A DNA stretch of 64,000 nucleotides from Acidaminococcus timonensis (GCF_900106585.1 NZ_FNWH01000006.1:62001-126000), one strand, 5' to 3'; shown: positions 1 to 7,802, counted from the first letter of the stretch. Notes: a model not told the origin generated them from the sequence alone. Made by a program: numbers and translations.

Positions 1-60
1 CCGGGGCTCACAGCCAGCCTGGCCATTGCATCGTATGCAGTGGATCAGGTGAAGGACTGA
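1..60 (+). CDS. C-terminal end of an unidentified protein (partial)
   Basis: The reading frame that enters at base 1 ends with TGA at 58-60 and gives the last 19 residues of a protein (ending AVDQVKD). It is followed at once by a terminator-like hairpin, which supports a real gene end. Too little is present to name the product. Confidence 0.5.
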   Translation, partial: PGLTASLAIASYAVDQVKD

Positions 61-68
61 AAGCGGGA

Positions 69-106
69 AGAGGGAGCGGTCGCATATGCGGCAGCTCCCT
101 CTTTGT
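69..106 (+). terminator. Intrinsic terminator after the partial upstream gene
   Basis: AGAGGGAGC (69-77) pairs with GCTCCCTCT (94-102), with an inner palindrome GCATATGC in the loop. The following T-rich stretch is short, so this is a moderate terminator separating the upstream gene from the gene at 154. Confidence 0.6.
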
Positions 107-153
107 GTTATACTATACCCGTAATCCTGCAGTGAAAAAGGAGCGTGTGACCC

Positions 154-774
154 ATGTTGAAAAAAACAATGCTGGCGGCTCTGGCCTTTTGCCTGAGCCT
201 TTCCGTACCGGCTTTTGCCAAAGTAGAAAGCGAACAGGCCCGGATCGCCGATCTGGAAATGACCTGGCCCGTGGTGGAAACCAAAAACAAAAAGGCAGAC
301 GGCCTGATCAATAAAGACATCAAATCCTTCATGGATGACTTCCGTGCCGGTTTTGTGGATCGGAAATTCACCTCCGGACGCACCTGGTATGAAACCAAAT
401 ATGAGGACAACCAGCTGGTCTCTCTGGTCCTCAGTGACCTGCGTTCGGAAGGCAATGAAAATAAAGTCAGGACCCGGGGTGTGGTCTATGAACTGGATAC
501 CGGTTCCCGGCTGCCCCTGTCTGCCTTTGTGCGGGTGACGGTGGCCGACCTGAACGGCTATCTGGCCAGCCAGTGCTACAACAGCAGTGATGTGAAGATC
601 CATCCGGATAAGCAGGTCACCCGGGTGCCGGAAGACTTTTTCCTGAATCCGGACGGCAGCATCTCCATCCTGTTCCAGACCAGCGAAGTGGGCGGCCTGC
701 TGGATGGCCCGGTGTACATCCGCCTGAGCCAGTCGGATCTTCGGGAACTGAATGCCCGGAACCCCAGAGCCTGA
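154..774 (+). CDS. Secreted DUF3298/RsiV-like protein
   Basis: A 206-residue protein with a clear signal peptide (basic MLKK, hydrophobic core, cleavage after PAFA near residue 22). The start has an AAGGAG site at 138-143, 10 bases upstream. The mature part carries the pattern of DUF4163/DUF3298 domains (GVVYELDTGSRLPLSAF near residue 112), known from RsiV-type anti-sigma factors and PdaC-like proteins, where the domain may bind lysozyme or act in the cell envelope. No transmembrane anchor is seen after the signal peptide, so it is probably periplasmic rather than an anti-sigma factor. It is followed one base later by the lipase gene, so the two are probably cotranscribed. The family call comes from pattern memory and is moderately sure. 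Confidence 0.7.
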   Translation: MLKKTMLAALAFCLSLSVPAFAKVESEQARIADLEMTWPVVETKNKKADGLINKDIKSFMDDFRAGFVDRKFTSGRTWYETKYEDNQLVSLVLSDLRSEGNENKVRTRGVVYELDTGSRLPLSAFVRVTVADLNGYLASQCYNSSDVKIHPDKQVTRVPEDFFLNPDGSISILFQTSEVGGLLDGPVYIRLSQSDLRELNARNPRA

Positions 775-775
775 G

Positions 776-2197
776 ATGGGTTTGGGCAAGGCTCTCCCAA
801 AGGGGTACAGGTTCCGGCAGGGCCTGCTCCTGGTCTTACTGGCAGTGCCCCGTTTGTGTCTGGGGGCCGGAGCGGACCAGCCTGTGAAACGGGCTTCCAT
901 GACGGCTATGGCTGCCGCGGTCTGTGCCGGCAGCTACAGTCCGGACAGCAGCCTGGAAAGCCGGTATCTGGCCGATTACGGCTGGAAGATAACTCCCTAT
1001 ACGGTGAAGGACGGGGATACAGAAGTCCATTTTACCCTGGCCCGCAGTGACCGGCCTCTCCATGGGAAGAACTGGACGGTGCTGGCCCTGCGGGGCAGTG
1101 CCTCCAAAAAGGACTGGCAGCTGAACCTGAAGACCCGGAAGGTCACTTTCCCCGGGGGAAAGCCCCTGGCGGACAACAAAGAGACCTCAGGACCGGCGGT
1201 CCACCAGGGATTTCTCCGGTATGCCCGGGCGGTCCTTTCCCAGCCAGTGGATGTAGACGGGGACGGAAGACCGGAGGACCTGGTGGCCTTTTATCAAAGC
1301 CATCCCAAAGAAAAACTGCTGCTCACCGGCCACAGCCTGGGCGGGGCCGGTGCAACCCTGCTGGGCAGCGAACTGGTGGAGCGGGGAGTAGATCCATCCC
1401 AGCTGCCTGTGATCACCTTCGGGGCTCCGGCTGTGGGAAACGGAGCCTTTGCCCGGCAGGTGGGCAGCCGGCTGCAGCTGGAACGGGTGGTCACTTCCCT
1501 GGATCCGGTACCCGGCGCGCTCCAGACCTTCTACAAAGGGTACGAACAGTTCGGCCGGCAAAAGGAATACGCGCTTTCCGGAACCTACACCGATTACCAG
1601 CACCCCATCTCCTATTATCTGGATCTGGCGGTGAAGGATTATTATGCAGAACGGGAACAGGCAGAGAAAAACGGGATCTGGCAGCCGGTGCCCTTGGAAA
1701 AACGGGAAGGCAAGGGTCCGCTGGTGGCCCTGGTGCTGATCAGTCAGGACCATGGGGCCGATACCCGGTATTCCCCGGACCTGGGGAAATTCCTGCTGGA
1801 TGAATACCGCAGCCTGCTGCCCCGGTATGTGGTATTGGACTACCAGCATCGGGCGGAGGGCAATGCACCCTGGCCTCAGGAGGAGCTAAGGCAGAAGGCC
1901 CGGCAGGCCGGCGCCGACCTGCTGGTGGTGACGCAGATCGACCGGCAACGGGTGGGGCAGACGGACAAATGGTCCATTCAGCTGGCCCAGGATATAGTGG
2001 GGCTCCATCCCGGTGGTATCCGTGTGGTGGGCGCCGGCAGTACCCGAGTGCGGTTCCAGCAGGGAATCCTGCAGAGCACCCTGTCCCTGTGGGAGGAACA
2101 GAAAAAGATTCTGCAGAAGGTGCTGCCGGAGGAGAGCCGACAGGAGCCTTTATGGATATTTTTACGAGAAGAGGGGAACGCAAATGAAGATCATTGA
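776..2197 (+). CDS. Class 3 lipase, secreted
   Basis: An alpha/beta-hydrolase of the lipase 3 family (triacylglycerol lipase or esterase). The nucleophile elbow GHSLGG lies near residue 186. It is followed by the conserved ITFGAPAVGN stretch, a probable catalytic Asp in SLDPVPGA and a candidate His in YQHPISYY. Residues 1-30 form a signal peptide with a long basic lead (MGLGKALPKGYRFRQG, then a Leu-rich core), so export is expected. ATG 776, one base after the previous stop, is preferred over an in-frame ATG at 752 because it places the signal peptide at the N terminus; neither start has a strong ribosome binding site. The C-terminal 170 residues after the lipase fold (from about residue 310) are unassigned. 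The 3' end overlaps the amidohydrolase gene by 14 bases. Confidence 0.8.
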   Translation: MGLGKALPKGYRFRQGLLLVLLAVPRLCLGAGADQPVKRASMTAMAAAVCAGSYSPDSSLESRYLADYGWKITPYTVKDGDTEVHFTLARSDRPLHGKNWTVLALRGSASKKDWQLNLKTRKVTFPGGKPLADNKETSGPAVHQGFLRYARAVLSQPVDVDGDGRPEDLVAFYQSHPKEKLLLTGHSLGGAGATLLGSELVERGVDPSQLPVITFGAPAVGNGAFARQVGSRLQLERVVTSLDPVPGALQTFYKGYEQFGRQKEYALSGTYTDYQHPISYYLDLAVKDYYAEREQAEKNGIWQPVPLEKREGKGPLVALVLISQDHGADTRYSPDLGKFLLDEYRSLLPRYVVLDYQHRAEGNAPWPQEELRQKARQAGADLLVVTQIDRQRVGQTDKWSIQLAQDIVGLHPGGIRVVGAGSTRVRFQQGILQSTLSLWEEQKKILQKVLPEESRQEPLWIFLREEGNANEDH

Positions 2198-3080
2198 TGC
2201 CCATATGCATTTCTTCCGCTGTGCGTCGTTTGACGAAGATGCCAGGGCCGCAGGCCATGAAAATACGGTGGAGAACTATCTGAAGTCCTGTAAGGAAAAC
2301 AATGTGGTCATGAGCGTGGCCATGGGGAATGCACCGATCTGGCCGTCGTTTTTTGGGGGTGTGACCCCCCGGGTACCGGATCTGGCCGGGGATTTTTCCC
2401 TGACGGAATACAACCAGCCCAAAGAGATCGCATATTGCGCCGGGGTGGAAAGCGAAGCCCTGAATGACGGAAACTGCCAGCAGACGGCCCTGGAATTCGA
2501 ACAGCTGCTGAAGACACCCCAGTGCGTGGGCATTAAGATCTACACCGGGTACTGTCAGGTGTATGCCTATGACCCGGTCCATTTTCCCTTGTATGAACTG
2601 GCGGAAGCCTACGATGTACCGGTGGTATTCCATACGGGGGATACGGCCGGGGGCCATGGGATGCTGAAATATGCCCATCCCCTGACCATCGACGAGGTGG
2701 CCAGCCAGTTCCCCCGGGTGAAGTTCGTCATCGCCCACTGCGGCAATCCCTGGATCCTGGACGCCATGGAAGTGGTGGCCAAGAACCCCAATGTGTATGT
2801 GGATCTGTCGGGCCTTCTGGAAGGCAAGTTCGACGGGGCCCAGTTCTATGAGAAACATCGGGACTATTTCCGCTACCTGCGCATGTGGCTGGATTATGTG
2901 GACCGGTACGACAAAGTGCTGTATGGCACCGACTGGCCCCTGATCAACATCCGCAGCTATATCGATACCATGAAGCTGGTGGTGCCGGCAGAACACCATC
3001 AGGAATTCTTCTATGACAATGCCCTGCGGGTGTACAGCAAACTGCAGGCGCTGCTGCCCCAAGAGGAGGAAACCAAATGA
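2184..3080 (+). CDS. Amidohydrolase-family metal-dependent hydrolase
   Basis: A 298-residue TIM-barrel amidohydrolase (Amidohydro_2 type). Metal-binding signatures are visible: the HxH pair in DAHMHF (H7, H9), a His in VVFHTGD, a His in VIAHCG and the Asp in YGTDWP near the end. The frame is open far upstream, but the real start is ATG 2184: GAGGGG at 2171-2176 is well placed and the protein begins right at strand 1 (MKIIDAHMH). It overlaps the lipase stop and shares ATGA with the next gene, so lipase, hydrolase and YhcH-like protein probably form one operon. The substrate cannot be told; relatives act as decarboxylases, lactonases or amidases. Confidence 0.85.
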   Translation: MKIIDAHMHFFRCASFDEDARAAGHENTVENYLKSCKENNVVMSVAMGNAPIWPSFFGGVTPRVPDLAGDFSLTEYNQPKEIAYCAGVESEALNDGNCQQTALEFEQLLKTPQCVGIKIYTGYCQVYAYDPVHFPLYELAEAYDVPVVFHTGDTAGGHGMLKYAHPLTIDEVASQFPRVKFVIAHCGNPWILDAMEVVAKNPNVYVDLSGLLEGKFDGAQFYEKHRDYFRYLRMWLDYVDRYDKVLYGTDWPLINIRSYIDTMKLVVPAEHHQEFFYDNALRVYSKLQALLPQEEETK

Positions 3081-3541
3081 TTACTGGAAACCTGGCACAA
3101 CTGGATCGTCTGCTGCCCCAGGTGGCAGGCAACGTGAAGAAAGCCCTGGAACTTCTGAAAGAAGTGGATGTGATCTCCCTGCCCAATGGAAAGACCCCGC
3201 TGGACGGAGAGGCTGTCTTCGCCAGCGTGAATACCTACCAGACGGAGCCTGTGGCGGACCGGCGGCCGGAAAAGCATTTCAGGTACATCGATATCCAGAT
3301 CCTGGGCGCCGGCCGGGAATCCATCGGGTACACGGATGTGGAAAACGCCAGCGACCTGACGGAGGACCGCCGGGAAAAGGACGATGTGGTGTTCTATGGC
3401 AGCATCCGAAAAGAGAACTTTGTGAAGCTGGAGAAAGGAGATTTCGCCATTTTCTTCCCCTGGGAAGTCCATCGGCCCAACTGCTGGTTTGGAGAGGGAC
3501 CGGAAACGGTGAAGAAGATCGTGGTGAAGGTACAGGCGTAA
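3077..3541 (+). CDS. YhcH/YjgK/YiaL family protein (DUF386)
   Basis: A 154-residue protein with the cupin-like pattern of the YhcH/YjgK/YiaL family: MITGNL at the start, EAVFASVNTYQT, KHFRYIDIQIL and the metal-site-like FFPWEVHRPN near the C terminus. Members lie near sialic acid, alginate and other sugar-acid genes and are thought to bind metal and act on sugar-like ligands, though few have a proven reaction. The start overlaps the previous stop (ATGA), indicating translational coupling. Full length compared with family members (about 150 residues). Confidence 0.85.
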   Translation: MITGNLAQLDRLLPQVAGNVKKALELLKEVDVISLPNGKTPLDGEAVFASVNTYQTEPVADRRPEKHFRYIDIQILGAGRESIGYTDVENASDLTEDRREKDDVVFYGSIRKENFVKLEKGDFAIFFPWEVHRPNCWFGEGPETVKKIVVKVQA

Positions 3542-3545
3542 GTTG

Positions 3546-5483
3546 ATGCGGAAAAGGAAGCTGCTGTGGGGAGGGGTCCCCGCTCTGGTGCTGCTGGTTT
3601 GTACGGCGGTCCAGGCGGCACCTCAGGAAATCGTGATCACGGCCACCCGGAACGCCACCGGGGAGGACCGGGTGCCGGCCGGGGTGACGGTGCTGACGCC
3701 AAAAGACTGGGAAAAGACCGGGGCCCTGACGGTACGGGATGCCCTGGAGCGGGTTCCGGGCCTGAACGTGGTGGAAGGGGGCATGACCGGCAACAAGGTG
3801 TCCCTGCGGGGTATGGGCAATGGCAGTACCCTGATCCTGGTGGACGGACGGCGACTGGCCGGCGAAGATTCGCCACAGACCATGAATGTGTACGAACTGA
3901 ACCGGCTGAACCTGGATCGGGTGCGACGCATCGAAGTGGTGCGGGGTGCGGCTTCAGCCCTGTACGGCAGTGATGCCATGGGTGGCGTCATCCAGATTTT
4001 CACCCGGAAACCCGGCCGGGCGGGGGGCTATGCCGGCACCCGGATCGGTACCCGGGAAAAAACGGTGTACGGTGGCGTGTCCACGGGCAAGGTGGGCAAG
4101 CTGGACCTTTCCGTCGACGCCAAGCTCCAGGACCTGCGGAAAATGACCAACGGGGGTTATTCCAATTTCTACGGACCCCGGCGGTTCCTGGACATTACGG
4201 GGACGTATCGGTTCGACAGCAGTCGCAGCCTGGAATTCGGGGCTTCGTACCTGCGGGAGCAGTTGCGCCAGGATACGGCGGCGGGAAAGTTGCCCATGCA
4301 CGGCTACAGCTCCGTGGCCAGCCGGGAATGGAATGACAACAACCGGCAGGACTACCACCTGCGCTACAGCGGTAGCGATGCCCGGAATGATTACAATGTA
4401 CTGTTGTACACCAACCGGCTGGGAAAGGAGTCCCACACGGCCACGCCCCTGCTGGGACGGGATTTCGACCACAGTGAATACCGGACCTGGGGTGCGGAAT
4501 TCAAAAATGCCTATACGGCCAGTGACCGGCACACCCTGACCTACGGGGCGGAATACAGGAAGGAAAAGGCCGGGGGCACCCGCATGGGCCGGGGCACCGG
4601 GGACTACCGGCTGGAATGGTCCGGCGGCCAGGCCAAGCCCTGGTCTTCGGCCCAGGTGGAGACCAGCGGGGCCTACCTGCAGGATGAGTGGGACCTGGGC
4701 GGCAATGTGTATTTCGTGCCCGGGCTCCGGTACGACCATTATCAGAGCTTCGGTGGCCGCTGGTCGCCCAGGGCCGGGCTCACCTGGAAGGTGACACCGG
4801 GCCTGTCCGTGAAGACCAATTACGGCTGGGGCTACCGGGCGCCCACCATCTTCGAGCTGTACGCCCGTATGGAACGGGCCATGGGCATGGTATACGAGGT
4901 GGATGGCAATCCGGACCTGCGGCCGGAAAAATCCCGGGACTTCGATTTCGCCCTGGAGATGCAGCGGGGCAAGAGCAGCGGCAGCGTGCGGTATTTCCAC
5001 AATAAAATCGACGATATGATCCGGACCCATCTGCTGGGGTTCTACGGCGGCCGGCTGCGGTATCAGTACGAAAATATCGACAAGGCACAGACCCAGGGGA
5101 TGGAGGCCGAGGGGAAGTACGCCTTCGACCGCCACTGGAGCCTGGGGGCCGGGTACACGTATCTGGATGCGCGGAACCGGAAGGACCACAGCCGGCTGAC
5201 GGGGGACGCCCGCACCAGCGGCAATGTGGAACTTTCCTGGAAGGACGGCGGGGCCCATCCCTGGACCCTGATCCTGGACAACCGGTGGTACCGGGATTAC
5301 CTGAACGACGACGGCAGGCAGTATACGTACAGCCTGACCGGGTTCCACGCCGTGAAGGACCTGGGGCACCGGACCACCCTGCAGCTGGGGGTGGACAACC
5401 TGTTCGACAAGAAGTTCGGACGGGAGGACCTGATGGGGCTGTACGGCCGCACCTGGGAAGCCGGAATCGAGCTGAAATGGTAA
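3546..5483 (+). CDS. TonB-dependent outer-membrane receptor
   Basis: A 645-residue gated outer-membrane channel. It has a signal peptide (MRKRK, then a hydrophobic core ending AVQAA) and a TonB box-like EIVITATR directly after it. The plug domain follows at about residues 40-150 (TVRDALERVPGLNV, SLRGMGNGSTLILVDGRR, ASALYGSDAMGGVIQI), then a beta-barrel ending in an aromatic residue (EAGIELKW). The length and plug motifs match BtuB/FepA-type receptors for cobalamin, haem or siderophores; the ligand cannot be read directly. ATG 3546 follows the previous stop by 4 bases. A strong terminator follows. The remnants downstream (ABC transporter, ExbB, HutW-like) suggest a former haem/iron system of which this receptor is the only intact part. 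Confidence 0.9.
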   Translation: MRKRKLLWGGVPALVLLVCTAVQAAPQEIVITATRNATGEDRVPAGVTVLTPKDWEKTGALTVRDALERVPGLNVVEGGMTGNKVSLRGMGNGSTLILVDGRRLAGEDSPQTMNVYELNRLNLDRVRRIEVVRGAASALYGSDAMGGVIQIFTRKPGRAGGYAGTRIGTREKTVYGGVSTGKVGKLDLSVDAKLQDLRKMTNGGYSNFYGPRRFLDITGTYRFDSSRSLEFGASYLREQLRQDTAAGKLPMHGYSSVASREWNDNNRQDYHLRYSGSDARNDYNVLLYTNRLGKESHTATPLLGRDFDHSEYRTWGAEFKNAYTASDRHTLTYGAEYRKEKAGGTRMGRGTGDYRLEWSGGQAKPWSSAQVETSGAYLQDEWDLGGNVYFVPGLRYDHYQSFGGRWSPRAGLTWKVTPGLSVKTNYGWGYRAPTIFELYARMERAMGMVYEVDGNPDLRPEKSRDFDFALEMQRGKSSGSVRYFHNKIDDMIRTHLLGFYGGRLRYQYENIDKAQTQGMEAEGKYAFDRHWSLGAGYTYLDARNRKDHSRLTGDARTSGNVELSWKDGGAHPWTLILDNRWYRDYLNDDGRQYTYSLTGFHAVKDLGHRTTLQLGVDNLFDKKFGREDLMGLYGRTWEAGIELKW

Positions 5484-5488
5484 GGAAA

Positions 5489-5517
5489 ACAGGGGTGTGG
5501 AAGTTCCACACCCCTGT
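5489..5517 (+). terminator. Strong hairpin after the TonB-dependent receptor gene
   Basis: A perfect 13-bp stem (5489-5501 with 5505-5517) and a 3-base loop lie 5 bases after the receptor stop codon. There is no long T-tract, but position and strength fit a transcription end or 3' stabiliser. Confidence 0.7.
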
Positions 5518-5546
5518 CATACGTCATAGGTTATACGCCGAAGGAT

Positions 5547-5700
5547 AAATTTGCCGGGGCAAATTTTAACAGAATATACCCTCCGGGATACCTGGATTCG
5601 GACGTTCCTACGCATAAAAACGGAATTCGCAAAATCATGCGTAGGGTCTACCCGTAAGGGGAGACCGTCGCCAGGTCACCCGGAGGGTCATATTTTTTTT
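5547..5700 (+). ncRNA. Structured RNA element, Moco-riboswitch-like
   Basis: A nested multi-stem RNA can be drawn. P1 is a perfect 10 bp (5578-5587 with 5679-5688). P2 is ACCTGG with CCAGGT (5590-5595, 5671-5676). One arm is a perfect 9 bp (5607-5615 with 5637-5645). A second arm, 5646-5665, is closed by CCC-GTAA-GGG, a GNRA tetraloop. The 3' strand of P1 runs into a T-tract (5691-5700). A separate hairpin AAATTTGCC/GGCAAATTT precedes it (5547-5566). The CUCCGGG...ACCUGG / GCCAGGUCACCCGGAG framework with a GNRA arm resembles my recollection of the molybdenum-cofactor (Moco) riboswitch; that name is a guess. The next gene downstream is a pseudogene with its own promoter region, so the RNA may be orphaned. 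Confidence 0.5.
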
Positions 5701-5739
5701 GATATTTTTTCTATGTGATGGTATAGTTATATCATATTT

Positions 5740-5757
5740 AGTTAGATTATACTAACT
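5740..5757. promoter_or_regulatory. Palindromic operator GTTAG-N6-CTAAC overlapping a promoter
   Basis: GTTAG (5741-5745) and CTAAC (5752-5756) form an inverted repeat with 6-base spacing, extended by one pair to AGTTAG/CTAACT. A -10-like TATACT (5748-5753) lies inside it, so a bound protein would block RNA polymerase. The same GTTAG-N6-CTAAC arrangement recurs at 6174-6189, ahead of the exbB remnant. The A+T-rich stretch 5701-5815 otherwise holds only half-sites and the AGGAGA ribosome binding site (5808-5813) of the broken gene at 5823. Confidence 0.55.
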
Positions 5758-5822
5758 TATAGATAATGACGAATGAATAAGCCACTAGATTATGCTACTG
5801 TATAGTTAGGAGAAATTAATTT

Positions 5823-6160
5823 ATGGGTAAAAAATGGATGGTATTGGGGGCGCTCTGCCTGCTGGCCCTGGGCCTGGGCAGCACTTGGATTTCACTGTAC
5901 GGGATCTGGTGAGCTTTGGACGTGTACCCTACCAGAACTGGCACGGGGGCAATACGGAGGAAGATGACCGGGTGGTGGACTGGGCCATGGAAGTCAGCGA
6001 CCGGATCGTAGTCATCAAGGACGGGAAAAAGTATGCGGAAGGGCCACCGGAAGAAATTATCACGCCCCGGATGATGAAGGAAGTCTACCAGGTGGACTGT
6101 GATGTGGTCAAACTGCCGGGACGGAAACGACCTGTCCTGGTGTATGGAGAAATCCTGTAA
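5823..6160 (+). pseudogene. Fusion remnant of a FecCD permease and a FecE-type ABC ATPase
   Basis: ATG 5823 has a good AGGAGA site and opens a frame that looks like the N terminus of a BtuC/FecCD permease (MGKKWMVLGALCLLALGLGS) but stops after 29 codons (TGA 5910-5912). Within this stretch another frame takes over with clear FecE/BtuD ATPase sequence: TVRDLVSFGRVPYQNWHGG, then DRIVVIKDGKKYAEGPPEEII at the C-terminal end. Walker A lies upstream of the retained part in normal ATPases, and the region with the ABC signature and Walker B, between VVDWAM and SDRIVV, is missing. At least two deletions have therefore joined the permease start to fragments of the ATPase. No active transporter can be made. 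Confidence 0.85.
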
Positions 6161-6173
6161 ATGGTACCTATTG

Positions 6174-6189
6174 GTTAGCTAAAACTAAC
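6174..6189. promoter_or_regulatory. Second GTTAG-N6-CTAAC operator, ahead of the exbB remnant
   Basis: GTTAG (6174-6178) and CTAAC (6185-6189) are spaced by 6 bases exactly as at 5741-5756. The site lies 28 bases before the start of the broken exbB gene and just after the ATPase remnant. Two identical palindromes in front of two neighbouring remnants suggest a shared regulator of the former uptake locus; which protein binds is unknown. Confidence 0.55.
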
Positions 6190-6216
6190 GTTAAAAATAC
6201 AGGAGGAACGACGTCT

Positions 6217-6869
6217 ATGAATCTGTTTGCAGCAGGAATCGATTATTTCATCAAAGGGGACTGGGTCATGTAGCCCCTGCTGGTCTGCTCCATCGCTGCA
6301 CTGGCCATTGGGGTGGAACGGACCCTGTACTTCCGGAAAACGGACAGCGGACGGGGATTCACCAAGAAGTTCTGTACATATATCGAAGAAAACAACTGGG
6401 ATGCGGCCAAACAGCTGGCGGATACCACCCGGGGAGAAATTGCCAAACTGGCCACCATTGTCATGGAACGCCATGGAAATTATGAGTTCCTGGAAAACTT
6501 CATCAGCTACCGGGCAGAGCGGGCCCTGGACAAATTTGAACAGAACCTGCCCTATTTGAATATCATTGTGACCCTGGCACCGGTACTGGGACTTCTGGGC
6601 ACGGTCACCGGGATGATGGGAGCCTTCAACCACATCACCCAGCGGATGGAAAATCCCATGGGGGTCACATCTGGCCTGGCCGAAGCCCTGATTACCACCG
6701 TATTCGGGCTGTGCATTTCCATTGTGGCCGTGTGCTTCCATGGATACTTTGAACGGCGGATGAAGATCATCACCTGAACATCGAGGAAATGGGCAATACC
6801 CTGCTGGAAGCCGTCCGCAAGAAGGAAATCTGCAGCGTATGCTGCCATCCGGAACGGAGGCGGGCATGA
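6217..6869 (+). pseudogene. exbB: exbB (TonB energizing proton channel), broken
   Basis: ATG 6217 follows AGGAGG (6201-6206) and encodes the ExbB/TolQ start, but codon 19 is TAG (6271-6273), probably from a Tyr codon in VM(Y)PLL. The frame then reads on as typical MotA/TolQ/ExbB sequence: NIIVTLAPVLGLLGTVTGMM and SGLAEALITTVFGLCISIVA. It hits TGA at 6775-6777, where the reading frame should shift by one base; the other frame continues HHLNIEEMGNTLLEAVRKKE, the usual ExbB C terminus, to TGA 6867-6869. Two independent lesions make it a pseudogene. ExbB normally forms an inner-membrane complex with ExbD and TonB to energise outer-membrane receptors such as the one at 3546. Confidence 0.9.
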
Positions 6870-7309
6870 TCAAGCTGAAGAAGCGGGGGAATCTGTCACC
6901 GGCAGCTACCACAAAGAAGCAGACCGCCATGTTCGCCTTCGGGAAGAAATACCTGGATGCCCTGGGGTACAAGCGGCTGAGCTTCTGCCACTGGGCCCGG
7001 AACAACCGGAAGCGGAGCCTGTACAATACCATGGCCCGGATCGCGGACCGGATCCAGGCCCAGATGAACCAGTGCCGGCTGGATATTGCCGGCCTGGGAC
7101 AGGAATATCCCAAATTGGCAGCCCTGGCATGGCTGGGCAGGCTGTGGGAAGACTACGGGCTGTGGCAGGACAATGGCTGGGTCTACCAGCTGACGGAAGC
7201 CGGGCAGTTCTGGCAGGTGAACATGACCCAGACCCTTCTGGAATGTGTGGAATACCTGCTCAGCGGAAAAAACGGCATTGTGGATGACAAAATTGCCCAA
7301 CAGGGATGA
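6866..7309 (+). pseudogene. Composite remnant: exbD-like start joined to HutW/ChuW-like radical SAM C-terminal parts
   Basis: The open frame begins with ATG overlapping the exbB remnant stop (ATGA), where exbD would be expected, and the first residues (MIKLKKRG) fit an ExbD start. The usual ExbD membrane segment is missing. Instead the sequence resembles parts of anaerobic haem-degrading radical SAM enzymes (HutW/ChuW): SFCHWARNNRKRSLYN and, at the end, LTEAGQFWQVNMTQTLLECV. No radical SAM CxxxCxxC motif is present. I read it as a deletion fusion that may still be translated but should lack both parent activities. The HutW assignment is from memory of the family's C terminus. Confidence 0.6.
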
Positions 7310-7325
7310 AACTCCTTAGGGCGGA

Positions 7326-7370
7326 CAACAGGGAAATGGGATTTTTAAAAAAAATTCCATTTCCCTGTTG
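7326..7370. terminator. Long hairpin between the remnants and the tRNA operon
   Basis: A perfect 14-bp inverted repeat (7326-7339 with 7357-7370) extends into an A/T-rich inner stem. It closes transcription from the decayed locus before the tRNA genes. Its 3' arm overlaps the -35 box of the tRNA promoter by three bases. Confidence 0.65.
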
Positions 7371-7396
7371 ACATTTTGTAGCAGATTTAATATAAT
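7368..7396 (+). promoter_or_regulatory. Consensus promoter of the tRNA operon
   Basis: TTGACA (7368-7373), a 17-base spacer and TATAAT (7391-7396), a perfect sigma-70/sigma-A promoter, 31 bases before the first tRNA gene. This strength is typical for stable RNA genes. Confidence 0.85.
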
Positions 7397-7426
7397 AACA
7401 CTCGCAGCGCATGAGCGTCGCAGAAT

Positions 7427-7501
7427 TCCCCGATAGCTCAATGGTAGAGCACTCGACTGTTAATCGAGTTGTTGTAAGTTCGAGTCTTACTCGGGGAGCC
7501 A
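7427..7501 (+). tRNA. tRNA-Asn (GTT)
   Basis: Full cloverleaf with acceptor TCCCCGA/TCGGGGA, anticodon arm CTCGA-CTGTTAA-TCGAG (anticodon GTT), TTCGAGTC T-loop and an encoded CCA end. First of six tRNA genes transcribed from the promoter at 7368. Confidence 0.95.
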
Positions 7502-7504
7502 AGT

Positions 7505-7579
7505 GGCCGGATGGTCAAGCGGTTAAGACACCGCCCTTTCACGGCGGTATCGAGGGTTCGATTCCCTCTCCGGTCACCA
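7505..7579 (+). tRNA. tRNA-Glu (TTC)
   Basis: Cloverleaf with acceptor GGCCGGA/TCCGGTC, anticodon arm CCGCC-CTTTCAC-GGCGG (anticodon TTC), TTCGATTC T-loop and encoded CCA. It lies three bases after tRNA-Asn. Confidence 0.95.
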
Positions 7580-7587
7580 CTTCTTTT

Positions 7588-7663
7588 GGGCGCTTAGCTC
7601 AGCTGGGAGAGCGTCTGCCTTACAAGCAGAATGTCAGCAGTTCGATCCTGTTAGCGCCCACCA
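7588..7663 (+). tRNA. tRNA-Val (TAC)
   Basis: Cloverleaf with acceptor GGGCGCT/AGCGCCC, anticodon arm TCTGC-CTTACAA-GCAGA (anticodon TAC) and encoded CCA. The next 50 bases, up to tRNA-Pro, are a T-rich spacer without a clear hairpin, so transcription may run on. Confidence 0.95.
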
Positions 7664-7714
7664 TATTTTTTTTATCTTTTTTTTGTTTATGATCAGGTTG
7701 GCCTGTATGTGCGA

Positions 7715-7791
7715 CGGGGCGTAGCTCAGTTTGGTAGAGCACCTGCCTTGGGAGCAGGGGGTCGTAGGTTCAAATCCTGTCGCTCCGACCA
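7715..7791 (+). tRNA. tRNA-Pro (TGG)
   Basis: Cloverleaf with acceptor CGGGGCG/CGCTCCG, anticodon arm CCTGC-CTTGGGA-GCAGG (anticodon TGG), TTCAAATC T-loop and encoded CCA. Confidence 0.95.
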
Positions 7792-7802
7792 ATGTTTACT
7801 TT

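Noticed and set aside
6271-6273. Recoding of the TAG codon in exbB (for example pyrrolysine)
   Set aside because: A second, independent frameshift in the same gene and the broken neighbours make simple decay far more likely.
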